DNA of 64,000 nucleotides, from NCBI RefSeq assembly GCF_000143415.4, contig NW_003314335.1:464113-528112 (forward strand), written 5' to 3'. The notes under the pieces are model-generated. The model made no database searches and had not been told where the DNA came from. It saw only the letters and a list, made by a program, of their open reading frames with translations. The position numbers were made by a program, and so were the translations under genes. This DNA is from Selaginella moellendorffii. Its lineage: Eukaryota; Streptophyta; Lycopodiopsida; Selaginellales; Selaginellaceae. Positions 53,881 through 64,000 of the stretch are shown one piece after another; position 1 is the stretch's first letter; each line of letters begins with the position of its first letter.

Positions 53881-55061
53881 GGCTTCTTGTACTTTTGGTA
53901 GAAATCCGCCTTGATGTACTGCATATCCTGCTCGGCCCTGGTGACGACCACTCTAATCAGCGTCGAGTCGTCGGTTCCCATACGTTTCATCGAGCCATAC
54001 AAAACCTGGACGCAGAGAATACGCGTAAGTTTCGAAGGAAGGACGGAAGCAAGAAAGAAACGTGACAAACCTTGGCGAAGTATCGTCCAGGCCTTGTTAC
54101 GGACTTAACGATCAGCCTCAGAGCATCTTCAAAGTCCCCGGAAGTTTCTCGCCTTATGGCCTACCAGCAAAAGTGAGTTTTCACTTTCCTTCCTTCCAAC
54201 TTTAAGGACTAGGGAGCTTTCTAGACACTGGATAGATGCTTACTTTGTCAATGTCGCGCTTGTACAGGTGTTTGTAGGCTGCGAATGCGGCGTGGAGCTG
54301 CGCGGCACTCCTCGTCGAGAAAATGCGAATGAAAGTCGACTCGTCGGTGCCAAGCCTTCCTTCTCCAGCTCTATACAACTCTCTCGCGTCGGCGTCAGCT
54401 AAATGCATGTCTACGTGAGGCCCCTCCGGCCGCTGTCCACTCGCGAAGGCCAAGAGCAGCTGCAAAATCAAAGCTCGTGAAAACTCGTTACGTAAGAGGT
54501 TTTCGTATTCTTCTCACCTTTCTATAGTCACCACTTGTGTCTGAGTGAATGTCTTTGTCCAGGGAGCGATGATACTTGGTTTGATATGCCTGGCGTATGT
54601 AGTAGAGCTGCGAGGGAGTTCTCGAGCAGATGATCTCGATCAGCGTCTTATCTTTGGTACCCAGTCCTTTCATCGCATCTCTGAGTAACACCGCGTCCCT
54701 TTCAGCTGGCTCCATCATCCACAGCAGCACTGCTTGCTGGAAGACATATCAAAGATTTTAATCTTCGCACACTAAAACTAAACTCACCTCGAGCTTCCCG
54801 TGGAGCTCTTTCTCCAATCTTCGCAACAGATCCTCTCCATACATGCTTCTGTAAGCGTTTACCAGCTCTCTCCGCTGCAAGTAATTCCTGTGCGCCAGAA
54901 TTTGTATGACGTGCTTCTCATTGCATCCAAATCCTGGCGGAAAGAAGAAGAGTTACATCCGATGATCGCGAGCGATCGATCTCACCTTTGAAAGCGTGAT
55001 GCAAGGCCTGGCAATCTTGCTGGACGGGGGGAAGCATCGGCGGCACTGTGATCGTGGACAT
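53805..55061 (-). CDS. annexin (copy B)
   Basis: Second annexin, start at 55061, with the same exon layout and four repeats as copy A. It differs at about five residues: LLRDAM for LIRDAM, DIHSD for DIQSD, FIRIFST for FIRVFST, VLYGSMK for VLYDSMK, and GNYRHF for GNYKHF. All four repeats and splice sites look functional. Introns differ more than exons, for example intron 1 has small indels, so purifying selection or partial gene conversion has kept the coding parts alike. It ends at 53805, antisense to the NTAQ1 exon remnant. Confidence 0.92.
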
Positions 55062-55215
55062 TGCGGTAGCGAATCCAAGCGCAATTAGATGGGAGAAGAA
55101 ATTTAGTGCCGCGCCGAAGGAATCCCTTGGAGTTTATCCAAGAAAGACGCGCATTTGGTAAAATAGACTGCCGCGTGGACACTACATTAGACAGAAGAAT
55201 ATACGAGAGATCTAC

Positions 55216-57229
55216 ATTGCCCAGCAAAGGGAATATCTTTCGAATATACTCAATTTAAGGCCACAATGCTCCAAATCGCAGGGAGAGCATAATCTGACTT
55301 CTGGAAAGTGAACGTCCATTGGTGGGGCATCAAGCACACGTATTATATGACACAGCGGCACTGTATGTGGCGCCTACAAAAACTCCCTACCCAATCCTTG
55401 TATTTGACACCTTCACACCCACATAAATAATGCACTTGTTATTTATGGATACACTATCGCATTCGCCACGTGGACGTGAAAATTTACGCATGCAACGCTA
55501 CACCGAAATCGGGCAAGTTAGCCATTCATCATCTAAGGTCAAGGTAATTCACTTAAGATCAAGCATAAGCTCAAGCTTGGGGTAGTCCACATGGCAGCTA
55601 GCAGTTATGGCTGGCCACGTCTATTGTTTGCTAAGGCATTGGACTCCAATTCAGTGCTTGGGGATCCTATTGATTTGTAGCCATCCTTGCCTCATCTACA
55701 TAGTGCATACCCTAATTTTGGTATGGCCCCAAGGATTGGTTTGGTTGGATTTATGTAGAAATTATGTCTATTTAGCAGTTGAAGAGTTTTCAAGCATCAA
55801 GTTCTTAACGCCATCAAAGGACAAAACTTAAGAAATGCAATGATTTATTCTAGTTCTAGTCTATTTTGGAACAAGAAAGTACAATCCCTATTATATACCT
55901 TGAGGCTACTTCAGGAGCTTTCAGATCACTTGATCTGAATCTCTAAAAGAAAGTGTGAGAGGTATTGAAGGATAATATTGTCAATAGCAACGACAAAATC
56001 CCTGTTTATTCCCATAAAGGGATTTTTTATCAAATTTGTACTCACATTATCAATTGGGATAGAAGTTTTCAGCCGTGTTTCAAGAATTTGATCTAGCAAC
56101 TATTCAAGTTGTTCATACTGTATATGTGGAGGCATGTGGAGTTCAACCTGCTCCACTTAAAGATCTACATATTTTAGTCTCAATAAATCAACACAATTGG
56201 AAGTATACATGGTGGATTAATCCATTGATAGGCCATTAGCTTTACTTTGAGATATTTTTACTAAAACTTTGTTTCCTACCATAAGTTCAAGAGTGAACCT
56301 TTCACCTTGACCTTGATAAGGTATGGATTCATATCCATTACCTTTTAAGCTTAACTTATGCTCAAAGACACTACTATTCAGCTTAAAGATATTATTTTTG
56401 TGTTTGACTTGCAAGTTATTCAGCACCTTTAGGCTTTATATTCATAACAAACCTCAATCAACACAACCAAGATGAGTCATATATGCTAGCCTCTTCTGTA
56501 ATCAGATAGTTAGCTCACACTTTTGAGCGATTTCCAACCATACCATCAACTTTAATATTGGTTTTATACATCAACAACATTTTTGCTTAACCAATTTAAT
56601 CAACTTTACTAACTCGTTAAGCCTTACCAGATATATAAGAGACTTTGAAACAAATATCTAAACTCAAGTGAATGTTCTATGGCACTTTGGAGACCCAACA
56701 TAAGATCTATCTAAAGATCAACATGCTGAAATTCGTCCAGGAATTACAACACTATATTTAAGTGAAATTTGCATAAAAACAAGAACTGCTTACACAATTT
56801 CATAAGAAACACCCCAAGTATTTGGATGCAACTCCTTGAAGTGGGATTAACACAATACACCATTAAAGGATTTACAACCAGATCACCTGGAGGACATATC
56901 CATCCTTGTCTAGCTTAGTCTTATTTAATGTGCAACTCCAACCATGGATAATATAGTAAAAAAGTCTTTTTATAAATCTCTAACAAAATAGACCTTGAAC
57001 ACCTTTACAGGATCTTGATCTTTTGGCTTCTCCAAAGTGTTTGAAGACTTTTGTTGTCTACCATACTTTTTTACAAACACAAGTAAATATATACCTGATG
57101 TGATCATTTAAACATCTTGGACAGCTTTTAAACAAGCAGCTGATATTAACTTTGATCCATCCTTTGCAAGTATCAAGAAAAGGGTCTAGCATATTGAAGA
57201 ACCCTAAAAATCTGAGAAAATAAACGAGC
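55216..57229. other. AT-rich interval without a recognised gene
   Basis: Only short frames without domains occur. Composition is AT-rich from about 55850 on. I see no tRNA, rRNA or transposon protein signature. Confidence 0.6.
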
Positions 57230-57343
57230 ATGCCCTTCACCGCTAGCCTGGTGGCGGCATTGCACAGGCAGATGGAACTCAACGAGCCCGGGGTGGGATA
57301 TTCCGTGCCGCCTGGAGGAAAACATTTCGTTTATGTGGGGTGA
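57230..57343 (+). other. short GC-rich coding-like scrap (37 codons), weakly QLQ-like
   Basis: In AT-rich surroundings a GC-rich frame opens with ATG at 57230 and stops at 57341. It begins MPFTASLVAALHRQ and later has YSVPPGG. PFTA..., L, Q and VPP recall the QLQ domain of growth-regulating factors, but the match is weak and no WRC zinc finger follows. It may be an exon scrap or chance. Confidence 0.25.
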
Positions 57344-57348
57344 ACCCT

Positions 57349-58998
57349 AACTGAGTGCTAATGTGGCAAACTGAGTGTGAGGACAAATTTTTGGTTCACA
57401 TTGGGAAGAAGGTGTTAGTGTGATCACACAAGGTGTTTTGTAGTGCATTCTTGTGCCTCAAAGGTCGATCATTCTTTGGTTTCCCTTGTTTTTGTGCATG
57501 TATCCATGAATAGAGAGCTAGTCCTTATTATAGTGGAGGTGAGGGGCAGCCATATGGCCGAATGCTCTCACATGGCTGTCCATTCCTGGACCATGTGTGG
57601 AAGATTGATGTTTGCTAAATTGAGCATCGTGAGTGGTTTCTAATTTGAGCAATGTAAATAGAGCTTAAGGCTTTGTGTGGCATCAGAGACTTTTAATGAG
57701 AATGCTAAAATCATTGTTAGAAAGTGATGCAATAAATCAAGACAAAAGCTTACTTTTTTAGGCATAGTGAGTAAGCAACTGCTTACTTTTCTGTTTAAAC
57801 ACCCTGTGTGGGAGAGAAAACTTTAGCTGGTGCTGTAGTAGGCTAGCATTTTCTTCTTGGCAAATGGCTAGTACTAAGTCAAGTGCAGCTGGGGGTGTAG
57901 TGAGGAATGAGGGAGAGAAATGCCTAGGGATGTAGGACTTGTTATTCTGGGCTCAGCAAGCTGTGGTGGCTTTGGTTCTTATGGCTGGGTATCTTGGCAT
58001 GGTGTATAGACTAGATGAAGCTACAAGTCCTGGAAAGAGGGCTTGGAAAGGTTGATTGCAAAATGAACTTGTTCATGGCAAATACTCAAATGCACATGTA
58101 CTCGCGGTATGGGACCTTGATGGGTGTTAGAGCAGTGTTTGAATGTCCCAACCTAATTTCATAAACAGCACTTATCCAAAGCTGTGTGGAGAATGGTGAA
58201 GAGGAGCTGTTTTCATGAATACAAAAGTCACAATAGAGATGTTTATTGGATGCACAAATGTTCGTGGCTGTTCTTGATATTTCGAGATCCTCAGTTCTTT
58301 GTGGCTAGACTCATGGCCGGTGCTAATTTGGTGGAGACAACCAAGATCAACTCCTAGAAAGACTCACTTTCGTTCACTCTCGAGCTAAGAAGAGTAGATG
58401 TGACATAGATATATGCTAACTATGGTAGCATTGGAAATGCTCGAGGGGTTTTTCTTTTCATCAAATGCCTCAATGGGACGTGGTTTCTTAGACCTCTTTA
58501 GTGTTATTGGAAAATTGAAGGATTTTGATGAAAATAGAGTGGTGTGAACTTATGTGGCTATCTTGGATGATGTTAGCTTGGCCATGAGCATGAATTTTGA
58601 TTTTGTGGGTGTGACACAAATCTAAAAACGTAGGAGAGAAGAAAATGCTAGGACACTAAGGTTAGTACATTTTTTTTGAGAAAGGATACAGAGCATGCTG
58701 TTTATAATTTTAGTTATGTGATAGTTTGGTGCAAAAGTTGAGCAAGATAACTGTGAAATTTTCAATAACTTTGTTTCTGAATGTGAAATTTTTAGTTTAC
58801 ACGCAAGTTTTAATAGCTACATATATAGTGGGCTAAAGTGATGCCTTAGTTTGTAACTGAGTGCTGATGTGGCATGGTTCACTTTCAGAAGATGTGAGCA
58901 ATGGGTGCTAGTGTGAGAACATGGGGTGTTTTATAGTGCATTCTTGTGCCTCAAAGGTTGATCAATTTTTGGTTTCCCTTGTTTTTATGCATGTGTTT
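57349..58998. mobile_element. direct-repeat-bounded element (possible TRIM or solo non-autonomous retroelement)
   Basis: Segments 57349-57512 and 58855-58998 are direct repeats of about 150 bp. Both read CTGAGTGCT.ATGTGGCA, later GTGCATTCTTGTGCCTCAAA and then GGTTTCCCTTGTTTTT. About 1.34 kb of non-coding DNA lies between them. Short terminal direct repeats without coding capacity fit a terminal-repeat retrotransposon in miniature, or simply an old tandem duplication. Confidence 0.4.
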
Positions 58999-59067
58999 AA
59001 GTCTATTCCCAAGCACAACACCTAGCTTTTAAATAAAAGCAAGTGGTGCTTATTAAATAAAAGAATA

Positions 59068-59369
59068 AACGATGCGGTCTAAAACTCCCCGGGCATCGTC
59101 AACTCTAGTACACTGTCCGTACATGTCCACAAGAAGATCAAAGTATCTCGTTCGTGCCCACGCTTGCAAATGTGCCTGTGGATTCTCTTTCCCAGTTCCC
59201 GAGCTTTGCTGCTCCTACATCTTCGTAGAAGAGGAGCGTACATGTTTGAATCTGCATAAGAGAGGGTCTCTAGTCGCTCCACCGAGATTGCTAAACACTC
59301 CACTGTATGATCTACTGATGGTAGAAAATCTGTATTATGGATGGATGCTTTGTCTTGCTCTTTCTCCAA
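59068..59369 (-). pseudogene. pentatricopeptide repeat (PPR) protein fragment, frameshifted
   Basis: The minus strand reads YAPLLRRCRSSKARELGKRI, then HRHICKRGHERDTLIF. After a one-base shift it reads LVDMYGQCTRVDDARGVL. This is the PLS-type PPR pattern of plant organelle RNA-binding proteins. Only one to two repeats survive, and the frame break marks it as a relic. Confidence 0.75.
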
Positions 59370-59404
59370 TCCATATGCCTCCTTGTCTTCTGGACTCCTT
59401 TTAA

Positions 59405-59948
59405 GCTTGGTATTTCTTGTAAATGATAATAGATCATTTCTTTATAGAGGAGAATAAGAAAAGATCAGAAATATAAAATATATATTAAAAAGAAAGAATG
59501 TTCCAACTCTCTCTTGAATAGCTTACAGTCATACACCTTATGATGTAACTATACCTAAATTACCACATGTATGCCACTAGAAAGTAAAATTATAAAGGCC
59601 CACTTCTTACTTCTTGTAGGAACCTTTAGACAAATTAACAGATCAACAATCGCAAAGGAGATAGAATGGAGTTGTCCACAAAATTCCTTGGAACAAGCCA
59701 TACGATTCTAAACATGTTTATAATTTATATCCTTTCTTTTAATTTTAGTTTATTTTACACAGAAGCCAAACCTCTCCTGGATTTAAATTTGATCCCGTGA
59801 CTTCAGTTACATTTCGAAGTGCGCTGCCTTCGGTCAAGGAGGAAGAGCAAGCAGCTGCTTCCGCCCCGAGTAGCTCTTTCTGATTCTTTCGCCGCTGCCC
59901 CCAGTGATGCACCCGACTTGCTTTTCCAAGTCGTGATCAGGAGTGGTA
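59405..59948. other. interval without a recognised gene
   Basis: AT-rich to about 59820, then GC-richer sequence that is probably the 3' region of the minus-strand gene to its right. No domain-bearing frame was found. Confidence 0.5.
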
Positions 59949-60542
59949 TCATCTGATAACTTTTAAGTTCCAGTAGTCCTCCTCGTCTTCTGGATTGAAT
60001 TCTTGTTGCGCGCCTTCTTTGAGCATTGCTTCGTGGCTTTCAGGTTCCATATGCTTCTTTAGAAAGTCCGGAATCTCGTCGAAGTCTGATGCTTCTGGTT
60101 TAAAAAGGAAAAGTCAGACCTAGAAGCTCAAGGAATGATTGCTAGCTCACCCTTAGAATTCGACGACTGCGAGCATTTTTCGAGAAGAGTCTGTGCTGCT
60201 CGTCGCACCCAAAAATCCAAGTTCTCAACGGACTCCAGCAGACGCTTAGAAAGCAGCAACAAATCGTTGGGCCGAAAGCGATAGGATCGCAGGTAAACAA
60301 AGGTCAACACATCAGCTTGCATCGCGCTAGGCAGTGGTTCAATCCACAGGCAGCTGCAACCATGACAAAAAATTCACCCAGAAATCCAGAAAACACAAAA
60401 CCCTACTTGCTAGCCTGGATGCCGTCCAGAAGCGCAACCTCGCCAGAAGATCGGGGATGAGCATCCAAAGCTGCGAAGAATGCCCCGAATCAACCGCTAG
60501 GCGCACGCCGCCATCCCGCTGGAGCAATCCTAGGAGCTCCAT
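59949..60542 (-). CDS. unidentified three-exon gene, possibly damaged
   Basis: I do not recognise this protein. The exon at about 60150-60350 reads CLWIEPLPSAMQADVLTFVY and continues to RRAAQTLLEKCSQSSNSK. The last exon reads EASDFDEIPDFLKKHMEPES and ends EDEEDYWNLKVIR at 59949, an acidic C-terminus. Both junctions have GT-AG signals and good phase. In exon 1 the frame that joins properly (AALDAHPRSSGEVALLDGIQ) meets a TGA just upstream and has no ATG. The ATG at 60542 is in another frame. Either an unseen upstream intron exists or exon 1 is broken. Coding-like composition and splice sites support a real or recently lost gene. Confidence 0.45.
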
Positions 60543-60668
60543 CCCAGCCCTAAATTCAAAACTAGGCGCGAAGAAATTAGGTCAAATAGAAAGTAGGTAT
60601 ATTTAACCAACGTTTGTGGTGATAAGCAATGGTTTTCTAGAGTATGGACTTTACAGATCGTAGTCCTA

Positions 60669-61647
60669 TTACTTGTGCAATTTACAGAGGAGGAAGAGGC
60701 AGCCCGAGGAGAAAAGAATGGTCAAGAGACACACGAGATCCAAGCCTGTGTGGATGACGATCTTCTTGCTCTTGTCAAACATGCCAACCAGAAGGATCAT
60801 GACGATAACATGTCCCAGTTTCGTCTTGAGCTCGTCCAGGGATCGAATTTCCAGCCACTTCGGGCGCTCCTGAATGAAAGATATGATTCACAAACTTTCG
60901 AAACGAGGGGTTTTGAGCAAAGTCACCTGGAGCCTGAAAAGCCCAAACAAGTTGGAGCCGCAAACAGTAGTTCTGGGGACTAGCCGGGAGGTTCTCTTCT
61001 GGAATGTCGAGCGTGCTCACAAACAACTCGTACAAGCCCATCCCGAAGATGAGCATCACAGTCCCCATCTGCAAAGATCAAATTAAGTTGAGCACTGTTT
61101 GATCTCAATCTAGATTTTAGATCTCCATCGTACCTACAGCTTCCACCAGCAAAAGTATAACTTCGGTGTCAACTCCTTGCCAGATTGCATTGAAATACTC
61201 TATAAACGACCTCGACACGAACAAAGAACCCTGTCACAAAGCAAAAGTTTTGAGCATAGGAACCAAAACTAAGAAAAACTTGCCGATGGAAGAGTTAGAT
61301 ATGATTTACCTTGACAAAACACAGCAAGCCTCAATCACTCCGAACAGTGTGAGGAATCTGCAATCTAAAATTGCCTGAAAGGAACTCCAAAAGAGAGATA
61401 AACAAAACTATCAATGAAAACAGTTCCTAAATATCTTTCTTACCCTTTCGATGCGTTCCTCCAGGCGCTTGCTTCGATCGTAATGCTTCACAATCTGAGC
61501 CGCGGCGGCAGCAGATCAATACGAGCCCATTCTCGTGATGACCGATCGCGCCGGCCTCACGGAAATCCGCCGCTGGCTCCAGAGACCGCTGGCAGCCAAT
61601 CTTTTGGCTGCCGATCTGTGAAATATCCGCGGCTGCGTGGCAAGCAT
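60669..61647 (-). pseudogene. UPF0114 family (PF03350) plastid membrane protein gene, probably degraded
   Basis: Exon 1 (ATG 61647) gives a basic transit-like start (QPRIFHRSAAKRLAASG). A GTGAG...CTCAG intron must be removed to skip an in-frame TGA at 61516-61518, giving IVKHYDRSKRLEERIER. Later exons read AILDCRFLTLFGVI, SFIEYFNAIWQGVDTE, GTVMLIFGMGLYELFVSTL, GSNLFGLFRLQ, RPKWLEIRSLDELKTKLGHV and TGLDLVCLLTILFSSGC, ending KLHK at 60669. This order is characteristic of UPF0114. The frame does not carry through: FGVI and the following FVKGSLF-type segment, and STLDIPE and GSNLFG, are in different frames, and VDVYL-type residues are missing. I read this as a degrading gene, though undetected splice variants could rescue part of it. 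Confidence 0.55.
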
Positions 61648-62559
61648 GGAAAATCTGTGACGCCCCAAGGCGCTCGCCATAGCTGGCTGCTCAACCCGGC
61701 CACTGAATGCTCATACCCAGAATTTGGATATGCGACACGGCTGTAGTGGCAGATCGACTGGGATTCGCATAGGACATTTTTGCAGAAAAAAAAGTTTTTA
61801 CAGTTGATCAATTGATTTTAAGCTTTATTGCAACAAAGGCAAGACTATTAGTAACAAGTCTATTTATATTGGCACCACTTGCTTTGACTCTCTAGAAAGC
61901 CTACAAAAAAATAGCAAAGAACAGGACATTACCACTTCCATACTGGTTTTAAGCTGGAATTGTTTTGACCTTTTCTTTAGTAATGGAAGTTTTCTATTTT
62001 AACTTGAATATATATGCTCTTCAATAAAAAAATTTATCTTTTGCAAAAGGAAATGAAAAAAAGCCTACCTTTCCTTGCTTGTGTGACAAGAAAATTGAAG
62101 CTATTACATTTGAAATAAACAAAAAGCTTGCCTACCTTGTGCACCCACTTCTGAGGATCTATAAATACAATTGATCAGCCTAATGAAGCTCCTTTTTTTA
62201 ATTGATTTGCAACTTGTGACATGAACTTAAACTATTATATTCAACACAAATAATGAACCTCCTTGGCTCTTTTTAAACCATGACAGCCCTGCTGTGGCTA
62301 AATTCCTAAAGAAGTTGAGTGCAATCAACCAATCCAATATCTATGGAGCTCCTCCCAAAAGATGGACTAAGATCTTCTTTTAGCTTTCCACTTTGATGTA
62401 GCCGATGATCAAGATGCTCTAGATTCTAAAGCTCCTTGTGGGCAAGAGCTACAATGCCAATACTGTGTGTCATCTTTGGCTTGATCTCTAAGTCCAAGCC
62501 TATAGAGTAGAACATGGTGCAAATTATAGTTGGCAAGAGGAGTTGGGCAAGCTTACACA

Positions 62560-63070
62560 TGTTTTGAGTCTTTCCTGTACACTATGTAGCCCAAGATTAT
62601 GAGGAGCTTTTGTAGATTCTTTGAGATTTGTACCTTGACTAGAATAAGGAGTAATGAGGAGAAAACATGGGCGATGTCTTGGCATCTAACAACTGGCAAT
62701 GCATAGCTCTATGTAAGCTCATTATGTAGCCCAAGATTGTGAGGAGCCTTTGTAGATTGTTTGGTACCTTGAGTAGGATAAGAAAATATGGATAATGTCT
62801 TAGTAGTTGCTAAAGATTGTGAGGAGCTTTTATAGATTGCTTGAGATTTGTACCTTGATTACATTGTGAACTTACATGGAGCTATGCATTACCAATTGTT
62901 AGATGCCAAGACATTACCCATGTTACTCTTTATCTTTGGCCCAAGATTGTGAAGAGCTTTTGTAGATTGCTTGAGATTTGTACATTAACTAGAATAAAGA
63001 GTAATGAAGAGAAAAAATGGGTAATATTTTGGTATCCAACAACTAACAATACACAACTCTATGGAAGCTT
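62560..63070. repeat. degenerate tandem repeat with one inverted piece
   Basis: CCCAAGATT.TGAGGAGCTTTTGTAGATT followed by CTTGACTAGAATAAGGAGTAATG recurs about four times (near 62590, 62728, 62815 and 62940). The segment at about 62865-62920 is the reverse complement of the ATGTCTTGGCATCTAACAAC region, so one monomer is partly inverted. Confidence 0.65.
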
Positions 63071-63560
63071 TTGAATTTGGACTTTCCGGGAGGTCATCTA
63101 ACTCAGTACTATTCAAACTAAGAAGGCTTAACTCCAAGTATCCCAAAACCCTTAACCAATTGAAAAAAGGGTTGCATTTTTATTCACAAGCTTTTTCTCT
63201 TTATATTTGAACTCAATTGACTATCTCTCAAATCATTTTCTTTAGTTGTTTAAAATTTATTATACTTTCTTGCCAAACTTGACTTGTATGTGGTATGATT
63301 TTTCTAGCTAACTAACACAGTTGTGCCTAAAACCCTTTAGATATCAAATGTAATTTCTTGAATTTAGACTTTTTGAGAAGTCACCCAACCTATTATTATT
63401 CAAATCTAAAGACGTTTAACTTTAAATATCCCAAACCTTTAACCGATTGAAAAATGATTTACACTCTTGTTCATAAACCCTTTCTCTTTATATTTGAACT
63501 CAATGGATTATTTCTCAAGTAGTTCTTTTGGTTGCTTACACTCCAACTTGAGTGTCTTTC
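63060..63560. repeat. direct duplication, about 290 bp period
   Basis: TTGAATTT.GACTTT...AAGTCA and TTTCTCTTTATATTTGAACT occur in both halves (about 63070-63235 and 63358-63520) with the same order and scattered substitutions. AT-rich, non-coding. Confidence 0.6.
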
Positions 63561-64000
63561 AAACCCTAGCACTAGAAACAATTCTAATACTAGTTTTATT
63601 AGAACTATAAATATAAGATAATAATAATTATTTTATTACTACTTTTTTGAGTTTAGGATTTTTGACATTATGACATTTTATTTAGGGATCTTTATAGGCA
63701 AGCTTGAATCCAAACACCTCTATTCATAGCAGTCTTTTAGGCTCTAGTGAAAAGCTTGAATATGAATTACCACCCCATAAACCCTATCTTGCCCTACTTT
63801 TAGTTTAAAGCTTTGCTCAAATAGCTATGTTGGGCAAAAACAAAAATTTGTGGGATGTGCCTACTTCAGTTCTCACATATTAATGACCTGTAGCTTTGAT
63901 ATAAGGAGAGTAGGATCATAATTCTCTAGGAAAGCTTGCAATTACTCAATAGTTACATCATGAATTCACCTTCCAAATAGAGTGACTTGCCCCATTGCTC

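Larger units (their letters stand above)
53560..55215. repeat. inverted duplication, right arm
   Basis: Reverse-complement counterpart of 46495-48200. It contains annexin copy B, its promoter and the NTAQ1 exon remnant. The spacer between arms is about 5.36 kb. Confidence 0.9.
61648..64000. other. AT-rich gene-poor end of window
   Basis: No recognisable gene. It holds the repeat clusters at 62560-63070 and 63060-63560 listed separately and otherwise consists of AT-rich text without domains. Confidence 0.6.

Noticed and set aside
61516-61518. Premature TGA in exon 1 of the UPF0114 gene.
   Set aside because: It lies inside a GTGAG...CTCAG intron of about 70 bp whose removal keeps the frame. 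The case for decay rests on later frame breaks.
1-64000. CRISPR arrays, bacterial operons, rRNA or tRNA genes.
   Set aside because: Intron-rich plant-type genes dominate. No repeat-spacer arrays were seen, and I could not identify a tRNA cloverleaf or rRNA by eye. A tRNA scan would be needed to exclude small RNA genes.

Overview
This window looks like nuclear DNA of a vascular plant, most likely a lycophyte of the Selaginella type. The genes are compact, introns are mostly about 50-80 bp, intergenic gaps are often 150-350 bp, and the encoded proteins (neutral ceramidase, PDR-type ABCG transporter, plant annexins, GT31/DUF604 enzyme, HER2-like dehydrogenase, NTAQ1) are plant-like. The organism call is an inference from gene structure and family resemblance. 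Multi-exon coordinates run from start codon to stop codon and include introns.

Layout. 0-3.8 kb: a GH27 alpha-galactosidase, a convergent plastid-type cupin and a small plant protein of unknown function. 3.8-12.2 kb: gene-poor DNA with degenerate repeats, a C-rich/G-rich tract, an insertion of about 2 kb carrying a hexamer-based minisatellite, a rearranged remnant of a FUSED/TIO-type kinase gene, and a fold-back element. 12.24-28.92 kb: four head-to-tail copies of a 4.16-4.18 kb unit. Each unit holds a decayed FUSED/TIO pseudogene, one intact intronless 379-residue protein kinase gene and a piece of a CCT1 pseudogene. Units 2-4 are almost identical. 28.9-29.7 kb: the rest of the CCT1 pseudogene and a remnant of an organellar translation initiation factor IF-2 gene.

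30.1-38.2 kb: a dense block with a RAD51AP1-like gene, the intact CCT1 chaperonin gene that resembles the pseudogene pieces, a HER2-like zinc alcohol dehydrogenase and a divergent Fringe-like glycosyltransferase. 38.6-43.1 kb: a full-length PDR/ABCG transporter encoded almost entirely in one exon. 43.2-45.1 kb: a pseudogene of the same family as the array kinase, then a CMGC-type kinase with DFS in place of DFG, and a duplicated scrap of its 3' end.

46.0-55.2 kb: a secreted eight-cysteine peptide gene, then a large inverted duplication. Two nearly identical annexin genes point toward each other and enclose an NTAQ1 gene, a neutral ceramidase and a PGAP3/PER1-like GPI-anchor remodelling factor. 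A broken copy of the last NTAQ1 exon sits in the second arm. 55.2-64 kb: AT-rich gene-poor DNA with a direct-repeat element, a PPR pseudogene, an unidentified gene, a degraded UPF0114 gene and AT-rich tandem and inverted repeats.

The most distinctive feature is the recent tandem amplification of a single-exon kinase whose usual catalytic-loop lysine is replaced by asparagine. The eight-cysteine peptide and the annexin palindrome come next.
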